Shown piece after piece: positions 18,753 through 26,882 of a stretch of 64,000 nt of DNA. This stretch comes from Orrella daihaiensis (GTDB lineage: Bacteria > Pseudomonadota > Gammaproteobacteria > Burkholderiales > Burkholderiaceae_B), in assembly GCF_022811525.1 (NCBI RefSeq), contig NZ_CP063982.1:1984001-2048000 (forward strand). The letters run 5' to 3'. The first letter of the stretch is position 1. Each line of letters starts with the position of its first letter. The notes below the pieces were generated by a model. That model was not told the origin of the DNA and searched no databases. It saw nothing but the letters and a program-made list of their open reading frames with translations. The translations under genes and the position numbers were made by a program.

Positions 18753-20321
18753 TTAGCGTGCCACAGAGACAATCGTCAGGTAAATCGTTGCCGCCATCAA
18801 AGCGGATGCTGGTACGGTCACAATCCAGGCTCCGATGATCTTAAATACGATTGAACGTTTTACAAGTTCTCCGCGATAAACCTTCTTGATTTTCTTGTAT
18901 TCCTTTTTGGATAAAGACACTTGCGCGGCCTTCGCTTTGAGCTCCTGTAGCATGAGCTTTTTAGTTTTCATGGGCGCTTTGGTGAATCGGTCCAGATAGG
19001 CCTCAACAATCTCCTTGTCCTCACCTAAGTGATGCAGACGAATTTCCTCCACCATGGAAGAGAAATTTGACTTCAGACGCTCGCGTAGAAAACCAACCCC
19101 AAAAACGCCACCAATCGCAATGTGAGTTGAACTGACAGGTAGACCCAATTGCGATGCCACAATCACAGTCAATGCTGCTGCCATTGCAATACAGAATGCG
19201 CGCATCTGATCCAGGTCAGTGATCTCGCCTCCCACCGTACGAATCAATTTGGGCCCATACAAAGCCAAGCCGATTGCAATGCCGATGGCACCGACCAGTA
19301 GGACCCATACAGGCACAGCCGCCTTATCTGACACGCCACCGGACAACACCGCATCGACAATAGCAGCTAGCGGACCAATCGCATTGGCCACATCATTGGC
19401 ACCATGTGCAAAGCTAAGCAAGGCTGCTGCCAAAATCAATGGGATCGTAAACAGACCATTGATCGTCTCTTTCGTATTACTCAACGTTTGAGCCCGCTTG
19501 GCAATCGCTGCCCGCAACCACAACCAAACCAGCGAGCCAATTATCAAACCAACCAGTACGGCCGTGCCGAACGAGACGGGAATCAACTTCTTTAATCCTT
19601 TGAGCATCAAATAGGTACCGAACGATGCTGCCATGATGCCAATCAGGATAGGCACGGTTCGTTTTGCTGCCTGCACCATGTCAGGTTGATAGGTGATCGC
19701 CCGCTTAATCCAAAACAGGAATCCAGCCGCAATTAATCCACCGAGTACTGGAGAAATCACCCAACTCGCTGCAATCCGTCCGACCACTGGCCAGTTAGCC
19801 GCGTCCATCCCACCTGCTGCGACGCCAGCTCCCAGTACTGCGCCAACGATTGAATGCGTGGTCGACACAGGTGCGCCAACTGCCGTAGCAAAATTCAACC
19901 ACAAAGCGCCTGCTAGCAAAGCGGCTGTCATTAGCCAGATAAAGTGATCTGTGCTCGGGACGGAGGACATATCGACGATTCCGCCGCGAATCGTAGAGAC
20001 CACATCGCCCCCAGCAATCAAAGCGCCGAGCATTTCAAAAATTGCTGCAATGACAATCGCACCCACCATCGTGATGGATTTGGAGCCAACGGCTGGTCCA
20101 ACATTGTTGGCAACGTCATTGGCGCCGATGTTCATGGCCATGTAGCCACCGATCATGGATGCCACCACCAACATAATGCCCTGGGGACTTGACAGTCCAA
20201 TGCTCAAAGTGGTGTAGATCATGATCGACACCACGAAGAACAAGCCAATACCAAATCGAAGAAACTCCCGCTGACTACGTTTTGTTACTTTTTTAAAATC
20301 AGAGAAATCTTCGAATTGCAT
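18753..20321 (-). CDS. Inorganic phosphate transporter, PiT family
   Basis: This is a proton-coupled phosphate permease of 522 aa. The two PiT signature repeats are visible as GANDVANNVGPAVGS (about residues 65-80) and GANDVANAIGPLAA near residue 330. STTHSI and SSTHIA motifs follow each repeat. A roughly 80-residue basic, helical loop precedes the last membrane helix, which is longer than in the shortest PiT proteins. I chose the ATG at 20321 (MQFEDF). An upstream TTG at 20399 is in frame but unsupported. Confidence 0.92.
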   Translation of the reverse strand: MQFEDFSDFKKVTKRSQREFLRFGIGLFFVVSIMIYTTLSIGLSSPQGIMLVVASMIGGYMAMNIGANDVANNVGPAVGSKSITMVGAIVIAAIFEMLGALIAGGDVVSTIRGGIVDMSSVPSTDHFIWLMTAALLAGALWLNFATAVGAPVSTTHSIVGAVLGAGVAAGGMDAANWPVVGRIAASWVISPVLGGLIAAGFLFWIKRAITYQPDMVQAAKRTVPILIGIMAASFGTYLMLKGLKKLIPVSFGTAVLVGLIIGSLVWLWLRAAIAKRAQTLSNTKETINGLFTIPLILAAALLSFAHGANDVANAIGPLAAIVDAVLSGGVSDKAAVPVWVLLVGAIGIAIGLALYGPKLIRTVGGEITDLDQMRAFCIAMAAALTVIVASQLGLPVSSTHIAIGGVFGVGFLRERLKSNFSSMVEEIRLHHLGEDKEIVEAYLDRFTKAPMKTKKLMLQELKAKAAQVSLSKKEYKKIKKVYRGELVKRSIVFKIIGAWIVTVPASALMAATIYLTIVSVAR

Positions 20322-20446
20322 GGGAATCAACTTTGTGGTGGTTAAGAGCGCATCGCTTTGGGCCGAACAGATTGCCGTTAAGCTAGGTCGCCGCATCAAA
20401 TATGACAGTTATTTTACTTTTAATGAATCGTCATATTCAGAAAGGG

Positions 20447-21172
20447 TCACCACCAGCTTAGTAACAGAGGAATCCAGATAGAGGCCAAAACGACTTGGGC
20501 AGCCAATGCCAATCCGGCGTAGGCACCAGCCTGGTGGCTTACCTGGATGGCGCGGGCCGCGCCGATACCATGCGAGACGGTCCCCAAGGCGAAGCCTCGG
20601 CGCATCCACGCAACTTTGGAAACCCCTTCGCCCATGACACTAAACACCGATCGGGCTAACAAGGCGCCTATCAAACCACTTAACACCGCAAAGATTGCTG
20701 CCAACTCAGCGATGCCACCAATACTGTCTGCCAGACCCATCGCGACAGGCGCAGTCACCGACTTGGGAATCAAGGACAAGGCAACCTCCTGCGGCACATC
20801 TAGCCACCAAGCCAGTCCGAATGCGCTTAATGCACTTGCGATGCCACCGCCAAGCGCAGCGACTATCAAGGCCAATGCGTGACACTTGAGCTCGCTGCGA
20901 CGTTGCCACAACGGCAACGCCAAGGAGACCACCGCCGGACCGAGTAAGAAATGAATGAACTGCGCACCAGCGAAATAACGCTGATAAGGGATCTCTAGCC
21001 ACCAAAGTGCACTGCCCAAGGCGACAATGCTCCATAGCACGGGATTGAGCCAAGGCGTTTGATCATAGTGCTGATAAATCGCCAAACCAAGCACGTACAC
21101 CAATAATGTCGCTGTTAAGCCAAACAATGGGGTAGCAGACAGATATGTCCAAAGCTCCACAAAATCAGCCAC
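20447..21172 (-). CDS. lrgB: LrgB/CidB family membrane protein
   Basis: This is a 241-aa multi-helix membrane protein of the LrgB family. Characteristic segments are FLLGPAVVSLALPLW and LIPKSVTAPVAMGLADSIGG, followed by GIGAARA near the C-terminus. Family members have been linked to murein hydrolase control and, more recently, to uptake of pyruvate or glycolate with LrgA. I chose the GTG at 21172: AGGAG sits seven bases upstream and it gives an 8-bp overlap with lrgA. A longer frame from 21202 exists. Confidence 0.88.
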   Translation of the reverse strand: MADFVELWTYLSATPLFGLTATLLVYVLGLAIYQHYDQTPWLNPVLWSIVALGSALWWLEIPYQRYFAGAQFIHFLLGPAVVSLALPLWQRRSELKCHALALIVAALGGGIASALSAFGLAWWLDVPQEVALSLIPKSVTAPVAMGLADSIGGIAELAAIFAVLSGLIGALLARSVFSVMGEGVSKVAWMRRGFALGTVSHGIGAARAIQVSHQAGAYAGLALAAQVVLASIWIPLLLSWW

Positions 21173-21569
21173 GACCGCTCTCCTGATCAAATGCTTTGGC
21201 ATCTTCTTGCCCGGCAGCGGGCGCGTCGACAGATTCGCGTATCAAAACCCGTAGTAACACCACGGTCGTGATTAACCCGAGAATGGTTGATGCAAGCAGA
21301 GCCACAGCGATTTGCCACCAAATCGTCGATAGCAGCTCAAGGTGAAGAATGACACCCACCCCCACGGGAATAAACAGCAGTGACAGATTGGATAACAAAA
21401 AACCAGCGACCGCCGCCACTCGCTCGCGAATCCACTGAACCCACAGGGATGGCCATAAAAGCATCAGCCCAAGAACCGGTCCAGGCAAATCTAGACCGAA
21501 CAATCGAGCGATGACTTCACCCGCCACCTGATAAAGCAACAACAAGGTAAAACCGACTAACGCTGCCAT
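21165..21569 (-). CDS. lrgA: LrgA/CidA family protein
   Basis: This is a 134-aa holin-like small membrane protein with about four helices. The motif LDLPGPVLGLMLL (about residues 26-38) and the central LFIPVGVGVI are typical of CidA/LrgA. It is encoded immediately upstream of lrgB with an 8-bp overlap, the standard arrangement. No adjacent LytTR or LysR regulator is present in the window. Confidence 0.9.
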   Translation of the reverse strand: MAALVGFTLLLLYQVAGEVIARLFGLDLPGPVLGLMLLWPSLWVQWIRERVAAVAGFLLSNLSLLFIPVGVGVILHLELLSTIWWQIAVALLASTILGLITTVVLLRVLIRESVDAPAAGQEDAKAFDQESGRG

Positions 21570-21646
21570 GAAACCATCCCGAGCAAATCGTTTAAGAAGT
21601 CTAGACTAAATTCGGCAGGCTGAAGATCGATACGCTTAGCGATAAT

Positions 21647-22282
21647 CTAAGTAGCGTGAGCATCCGCAGCTGCTGTCAGGGGCGGCATCTTACCGAGCTG
21701 CAGATAGTCACTAGCTGTATCTGGCTCACAAGCCAACCATTGGTTAAACGACTCTGGCGCAAGCACTACCGGTGTACGCTTTTCATCTTCAGGCTTATGC
21801 ATGCAACTCATCACTGCATGCTTATCGGCATTGATCGTGAGCATGGTGAAAGACGCTAGAACCTGCGAACTCACTGGGTCGCGCCAGCGCTGCCATAAGC
21901 CCGCGATCCCCATGGGCTCACCGTTAGCCCGTGCGATTCGCCAACGTACAGCCTTGCCAGTCTCATAACAGGGTTCATAAAAACAATCTGCCAGCACAAT
22001 TGCCCAGTGAGCACGGCGCCAAGCATCGCGGAAACTTGGCTTATCAGCCACTGTCTCACACCTTGCGTTATAGGTATGGCGTGAGATTTTTGTGTCTTTG
22101 GCCCAAGGCGGCACCAATCCGAATTGAGCCATGCCGATAGCGACTCGGCCATCACGGTGGCTGCGCACCACGATCGGCCCTTGATGCCCGGGGTAGATCT
22201 GCGAAGCAGCAGGCGGCAAATCCAAGCCAAAAGTAGCTTTAACCCAGTCTTGGTGTGTGGTTGGGGTATAGACCGCGCACAT
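21647..22282 (-). CDS. SOS response-associated peptidase (SRAP, YedK/HMCES type)
   Basis: This 211-aa protein should form a covalent crosslink with abasic sites in single-stranded DNA and self-reverse later. The catalytic set is complete: Cys2 (exposed after Met removal), Asn72 (in NARCETV), Glu103 (in FYEP) and His162 (in CMHKP). This residue logic decides the start. The ATG at 22282 puts Cys at position 2, while the longer GTG start at 22294 would bury it. There is no strong Shine-Dalgarno sequence before it. No LexA-like site was recognised. Confidence 0.92.
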   Translation of the reverse strand: MCAVYTPTTHQDWVKATFGLDLPPAASQIYPGHQGPIVVRSHRDGRVAIGMAQFGLVPPWAKDTKISRHTYNARCETVADKPSFRDAWRRAHWAIVLADCFYEPCYETGKAVRWRIARANGEPMGIAGLWQRWRDPVSSQVLASFTMLTINADKHAVMSCMHKPEDEKRTPVVLAPESFNQWLACEPDTASDYLQLGKMPPLTAAADAHAT

Positions 22283-22312
22283 CGCTAAACACACAACACC
22301 AAGGCGTTGTGA

Positions 22313-23200
22313 TCAGCCCTTAACGCCATTCATGGCCCGATAGGTTTGGATAACCTGACTGTCGTCAGCCTTGCCATCGCCTCTACCTGAAGCCGCCAGA
22401 TACATCTGGTGAGCAGCCGCAGCAATCGGCAAACCGGCTCGCATGTCATGGCCAGTTTGCAACACAATCGAAAGGTCCTTAACGAAGATATCCACTGCAC
22501 TCTTGACCTCAGGGTCATCGTCGAGCATGCGTGGCCCACGATTCTGAAGCATCCAACTCGACGCTGCCGATCCACCCATGATTTCCAACAGCAACGCCAG
22601 ATCCAGACCCGCCTTATCCGCAAGCGCGAAAGCCTCTGCCGCCACGGCGATGTGCACACCGCACAGCAATTGATTAATGGTCTTGACCATTGCACCTTGA
22701 CCAGGGGTCTGACCCACATGGAACACCCGTTCACCGAGCACCTGCAAAAGCGGCGACACCATCTGGTAGGTTGGTGTTTCACAAGCGACCATCATTGTCA
22801 GCGTGCCGCTTTGGGCGCCCACCACACCACCGGAGACGGGCGCATCGACAAATCGGTGCCCCTTCTCAGCAACCCGCTGGGCCAGGTTTTGAACGGCAGC
22901 CTGCGCGCAAGTGGCCATAAGCACGACGACCGAACCAGGATTCAAAGCATCCAAAGCAGCATCGGTAAACAACACTTGCTCAGCCTGAGCAGCGTTGACC
23001 ACCATCAACATCAGCACTTGGGCACCTGTCGCAGCCTGCTTGGCTGAGGCAGCTGTTGCGCCCCCGGACTTCTCGAGTTCAGCCAACGCCTCACGATTCA
23101 AATCAAAACCTCGAACTTCATGGCCAGCTTTCACCAGGTTTTGTGCCATTGGTAATCCCATGGCGCCAAGTCCTACAAATGCGATGGTTGTCACTGTCAT
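22313..23200 (-). CDS. 3-hydroxyisobutyrate dehydrogenase family, L-threonate dehydrogenase-like
   Basis: This is an NAD(P)-dependent beta-hydroxyacid dehydrogenase of 295 aa. Features are the Rossmann motif GLGAMG (10-15), the substrate loop DAPVSGG (119-125), and the catalytic lysine K173 in GQGAMVKTINQLL. The sequence after the lysine (NQLLCGVHIAVAAEA) is close to LtnD/YgbJ L-threonate dehydrogenases. The partner genes of that pathway (ltnK, otnI/otnC) are not nearby, so hydroxyisobutyrate or tartronate semialdehyde remain possible substrates. Confidence 0.85.
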   Translation of the reverse strand: MTVTTIAFVGLGAMGLPMAQNLVKAGHEVRGFDLNREALAELEKSGGATAASAKQAATGAQVLMLMVVNAAQAEQVLFTDAALDALNPGSVVVLMATCAQAAVQNLAQRVAEKGHRFVDAPVSGGVVGAQSGTLTMMVACETPTYQMVSPLLQVLGERVFHVGQTPGQGAMVKTINQLLCGVHIAVAAEAFALADKAGLDLALLLEIMGGSAASSWMLQNRGPRMLDDDPEVKSAVDIFVKDLSIVLQTGHDMRAGLPIAAAAHQMYLAASGRGDGKADDSQVIQTYRAMNGVKG

Positions 23201-23212
23201 TTCCCTTAAAAC

Positions 23213-23243
23213 TAAAAAAATCTGACAGACATGATACCGTCAG
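23213..23243 (-). terminator. Rho-independent terminator after the DsbA-fold isomerase gene
   Basis: On the minus strand a seven-base-pair stem (CTGACGG with CTGTCAG, one wobble pair) has an eight-base loop. It is followed by ATTTTTTT. It lies about 45 bp past the stop at 23287 and just before the next gene start at 23200. Confidence 0.65.
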
Positions 23244-23286
23244 GAAACACCAAATACCTCAAACTGAGCCATCGAGTTGAAAAAAA

Positions 23287-23892
23287 TTACGCCCGTTTAA
23301 GCAAAGCCTGCTCTAAAAACATTAACCGGTCCTGCCCCCAGAACAATTCGCCATCGAGCACATAAGTTGGCGCACCAAACACACCAAGTTCAATGGCGGA
23401 ATCGGTATATGCGTCGTAAGCTGCCTGCACATCGACCGACTCCGTCTGCGTCAGGTATTTTGCGGGCAAACTAGACTCGGCAAGAATTTGCGTCAAAGTC
23501 TGCGGATTCGCGATATCACGCTCCTGTGCCCAGACCGCAGCCATCAATGCACCCGCAAGCTTTAATGCGATCGCGTCACCTTCAGACAACTGCACTGCAG
23601 TGATCAGCCTGGAAGCCAAAGTGGGCACTACTGGAAAGTATTGGGGCTGCAGATTTAGTGGTAGTCCCAAATAATCCCTAAACCTCGCGAGCTCGACCAA
23701 CCGGTAAGCCTGACGCTGTTTAGGCCGGTCCTTCAGTTGTACACCGCCCGACACAGGGAACACGCGTCCCAAATCTATCGGTCGAACGCGAATACTGGCG
23801 CCGGCTGCCTTTGCCATATTGGTCAAACGCTCATGCCCTAAATAAGTCCAAGGACTCTGGGGCGCAAAGTAGTAATCAATTGTGGTGGTCAT
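23287..23892 (-). CDS. 2-hydroxychromene-2-carboxylate isomerase family (DsbA-fold) protein
   Basis: This 201-aa protein has a thioredoxin/kappa-GST fold. The N-terminal DYYFAPQSPWTYLG contains the catalytic serine Ser13 in place of the CxxC of DsbA, which is characteristic of HCCA isomerases. GVFGAPTYVLDGELFWGQDRL near the C-terminus is the conserved cis-Pro region. In naphthalene catabolism the enzyme isomerises a chromene carboxylate using glutathione. No aromatic-ring pathway is nearby, so the real substrate is unknown. Confidence 0.88.
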   Translation of the reverse strand: MTTTIDYYFAPQSPWTYLGHERLTNMAKAAGASIRVRPIDLGRVFPVSGGVQLKDRPKQRQAYRLVELARFRDYLGLPLNLQPQYFPVVPTLASRLITAVQLSEGDAIALKLAGALMAAVWAQERDIANPQTLTQILAESSLPAKYLTQTESVDVQAAYDAYTDSAIELGVFGAPTYVLDGELFWGQDRLMFLEQALLKRA

Positions 23893-24125
23893 GACACAAG
23901 TCCAAATGTTTAAACAATCCGATCAAATTAAACGATAGGTTCACTTTTGTGTATCGGGTTTGTACCGTTCGGGCGACTGCCACCGCGTGGCGCGACAGGA
24001 CTGACCCAGGCAAACCAGCCTTGCCTAAGGGAGATTGAGATCGTGGCTCGCTTTAGCCTTGGTCGCTGATTGACCACCCTGCCCGCTCAAACTAGACTAA
24101 AGATGTCCAATTCGCCGAGACCGCC

Positions 24126-24962
24126 GTGAAACACTGCCTCGCTATCTGCTTACTTTGTCTGACCCCTGCGGTGTCTATGTCTGCTGACGTTCCCGAGACA
24201 CTGACTGGTGTTTGGGCGACACCTAATTGCGCCTCCGCGCAAGATACGCTGGTGATCTATAAAAGCTTTTATCTCTGGTTAGGTGAGGAAGAAACGTCGT
24301 TGACTGGTCTGACCCTATCGGCTACCCAACCGAACGGGTGGACGCGACTTGAAGAGTCAGACGGATATCCCAATTTTTTTACTGTACTTGCTGACGGTAG
24401 GCTACGAGAGGCTTTTTTACCCGATAATGCCGAGCTCGGGTCGGTACCGAGTGAGGACTGGCAAACAACCGATTACGAGAGCTGCGGCAATTCGCTGCCC
24501 CGCAGTCAGGTTCTGTTACACGGGGAATCCGTCGCCCTGCTGCAAGTGGTCAGTGATACCCAAAAAATATGCCAGACTGATCGTAACGCTTGCGCTAATG
24601 CTCTCTTTGCAGGCGTTGATGTTTCTGGTGATGGCAACCTGAGCACTGCCGAGATCGCACGCCTTGTTAGAGTCGCTGGCTATCTAGCGGCAGTCAGTGA
24701 AGAGACCCCCGCAAACAATGATGATCTGGCTGGTGTATTGGCTGCCGGACTGCCCTTGGGCCCTCTAATGGCATCGGCAATCATCAACTCATTCGACTAT
24801 GATGACAGCGGCGGGGTCTCTTTAGCTGAACTCAGCCAGGATCGAGACACTTTGATTGATCAACTCAAACCCGAGGCCGGTGGTGAACTCAATTCACGCC
24901 TTAACCAAATGAAAGAGGCCCTCAAGCCCTTGGGACGCATGCTGGAGAATTTTGGGCAGTAG
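24126..24962 (+). CDS. Exported EF-hand calcium-binding protein
   Basis: This 278-aa protein has an N-terminal signal peptide of about 20 residues with a possible cut after MSA, so it should be periplasmic or outer-membrane associated. Two canonical 12-residue EF-hand loops are visible. The first runs from D165 to E176 (DVSGDGNLSTAE) and the second from D224 to E235 (DYDDSGGVSLAE). The N-terminal half (residues 24-145) has paired cysteines (35, 120) and no family I recognise. The start is a GTG-free ATG with no obvious strong ribosome-binding site. The following small gene begins 11 bp later and is probably co-transcribed. Confidence 0.75.
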   Translation: MKHCLAICLLCLTPAVSMSADVPETLTGVWATPNCASAQDTLVIYKSFYLWLGEEETSLTGLTLSATQPNGWTRLEESDGYPNFFTVLADGRLREAFLPDNAELGSVPSEDWQTTDYESCGNSLPRSQVLLHGESVALLQVVSDTQKICQTDRNACANALFAGVDVSGDGNLSTAEIARLVRVAGYLAAVSEETPANNDDLAGVLAAGLPLGPLMASAIINSFDYDDSGGVSLAELSQDRDTLIDQLKPEAGGELNSRLNQMKEALKPLGRMLENFGQ

Positions 24963-24973
24963 GTGGATTTGTC

Positions 24974-25285
24974 ATGGCATTGAATTGTCGCGTCGGAGAC
25001 TTGGCTATTACAGTCAAATGCGAAATCCCGGAAAACCTCGGGCGTATTGTGCGCGTTGTTGCCTCTAACGGTATTGAACACTGGTCTGACTATGGACCGA
25101 TGCATACCTGGGAAGTGGAAACGCTGTCTCAGTCAGACACCCTGACATACGTCATCAAAGGCAAACTGTGCTTTAAAAGCAAAGGCCCCGTGCCAGATGC
25201 TTTCCTGCGTCCATTACGGCCGCCCGCAGACGAACCAGTCGAACTGCAAGCAGAGCCTGCACCAACCGAACCAAGCCTAGCCTAA
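24974..25285 (+). CDS. Conserved small hypothetical protein
   Basis: This is a 103-aa soluble protein without a signal peptide. It contains NLGRIVRV near residue 22 and ends its conserved part with DAFLRPLRPPADEP, followed by an acidic Pro/Glu tail. This pattern occurs in short proteobacterial and phage proteins of unknown function. It is 11 bp downstream of the EF-hand gene, with a weak GGTGG upstream. I assign no function. Confidence 0.7.
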   Translation: MALNCRVGDLAITVKCEIPENLGRIVRVVASNGIEHWSDYGPMHTWEVETLSQSDTLTYVIKGKLCFKSKGPVPDAFLRPLRPPADEPVELQAEPAPTEPSLA

Positions 25286-25388
25286 CCGCGCCATACAGGC
25301 ACGCCGAACCCACGCAAAATGGGTGTCTTCTCTCCCCCAAGGACTTCTTGGCAGTATCATGCTGGCAGCATTGATTTAGGGGGAACGC

Positions 25389-26867
25389 ATGAAACAGTAC
25401 CAAGCATATATCGATGGGCAATGGGTAGATCCAGCCAGTGGTCAGTGGTTTGAAACCGAAAATCCCTTTACGGGACAGCCCTGGGCAAAAATACCGCGCT
25501 GCAATACAGAAGACGCTGAACGTGCGATCAAAGCCGCATGGCAAGCATTTGACAAAGGCCCCTGGTCTAAATTCACGGCTAGCCAACGAGGTGCCATGCT
25601 GCGAAAGCTCGGTGACCTGATTGCAGAAAAAGCCGAACACTTAGCCGATATTGAGGTGCGAGATAACGGCAAGCTGAAAGCTGAGATGTACGCTCAAACC
25701 CAATACATGCCTCAGTGGTTTTATTACTTCGGTGGTCTGGCTGACAAAATCGAAGGTGCAGTCATACCTGTTGATAAGCCTGGCTTTTTTAATTTCACCC
25801 GCCATGAACCCTACGGCGTGGTAACCATCATTACCCCTTGGAACTCACCCCTGCTGCTGGTCGCCTGGAAGCTTGCACCGGCGTTAGCAGCAGGCAATAC
25901 CGTGATTATCAAACCATCTGAATTCACCTCGGCATCAGCGTTAGAGATGATGGACTTGGTTGAACAAGCCGGATTTCCCAAGGGTGTTGTTAATGTAGTC
26001 ACTGGGTTTGGTCATGAAGTCGGCAGCGCTTTGGTCGAACATCCCAAAGTCGCACGGGTAGCCTTTACTGGTGGCGAAATAGGTGGCATCAAGGTGGCTG
26101 AGGCCGCTGCTCGAGGACTCAAACCTGTATCGCTTGAGCTTGGCGGCAAATCACCAAACATCATTTTTGAGGATGCCAACATCGACAATGCCGTCAGAGG
26201 TGCCGTCTCTGGAATTTTTGCAGCGACTGGCCAAACCTGCTTGGCTGGGTCACGTCTTTTGGTGCATGAAAGCGTGCACGATGAAGTAGTCGAGAAGTTG
26301 CTTGCTCTGGCCAAGACCGCCCAGATGGGTGATCCAATGCAAGCCACCACACAGGTGGGTCCGGTTACAACCAGACCTCAATACGAGAAAATCCTGTCCT
26401 ACATCGATGTAGCCAAAGGTGAGGGTGCCAACTGTGTCTTGGGCGGGTCTGCAGCCTCACGTCCGGAATGTGGTGAGGGCTGGTTTGTAGAGCCCACAAT
26501 CTTCACCGGTGTCACCAACCAGATGCGCATCGCTCAGGAAGAAGTGTTTGGCCCCGTCCTATCCATCATCAAGTTCAAAGACGACGATGAGGCAGTCGAA
26601 TTAGCCAATGACGTGCTATATGGTCTGGCAGCTGGTGTTTGGACTCAGAGCATCAATCGTGCCATTGACATTTCAGCACGTATCCGTGCAGGCACAGTAT
26701 GGGTCAATGCCTACCGTGTGGTCAGTTACATGTCGCCATTTGGTGGCTACAAGCGCTCTGGCCTAGGTCGGGAGAATGGGCAGGCCATGATTTATGAATA
26801 CCTGCAAACCAAAAGTGTCTGGATCAACACCAATAAGGAGATAGCCAATCCGTTTGTGATGGGCTAG
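25389..26867 (+). CDS. NAD(P)-dependent aldehyde dehydrogenase
   Basis: This 492-aa enzyme of the ALDH superfamily oxidises an aldehyde to a carboxylic acid. The catalytic residues are present: Asn152 (TPWNSP), Glu250 (LELGGKSPN) and Cys284 (GQTCLAGS). The closest style is the group annotated as carnitine or hydroxybutyrolactone aldehyde dehydrogenases in Burkholderiales, but the substrate cannot be named. AGGGGGAA lies just upstream of the ATG at 25389. An Atm1-type exporter gene follows after 15 bp and may share the transcript. Confidence 0.93.
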   Translation: MKQYQAYIDGQWVDPASGQWFETENPFTGQPWAKIPRCNTEDAERAIKAAWQAFDKGPWSKFTASQRGAMLRKLGDLIAEKAEHLADIEVRDNGKLKAEMYAQTQYMPQWFYYFGGLADKIEGAVIPVDKPGFFNFTRHEPYGVVTIITPWNSPLLLVAWKLAPALAAGNTVIIKPSEFTSASALEMMDLVEQAGFPKGVVNVVTGFGHEVGSALVEHPKVARVAFTGGEIGGIKVAEAAARGLKPVSLELGGKSPNIIFEDANIDNAVRGAVSGIFAATGQTCLAGSRLLVHESVHDEVVEKLLALAKTAQMGDPMQATTQVGPVTTRPQYEKILSYIDVAKGEGANCVLGGSAASRPECGEGWFVEPTIFTGVTNQMRIAQEEVFGPVLSIIKFKDDDEAVELANDVLYGLAAGVWTQSINRAIDISARIRAGTVWVNAYRVVSYMSPFGGYKRSGLGRENGQAMIYEYLQTKSVWINTNKEIANPFVMG

Positions 26868-26882
26868 ACAGTAGGCAACGAC

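Noticed and set aside
22409..23047. Long open frame (212 codons) on the plus strand
   Set aside because: It lies antisense within the clearly conserved dehydrogenase gene and encodes a His/Arg/Ser-rich sequence without family features.
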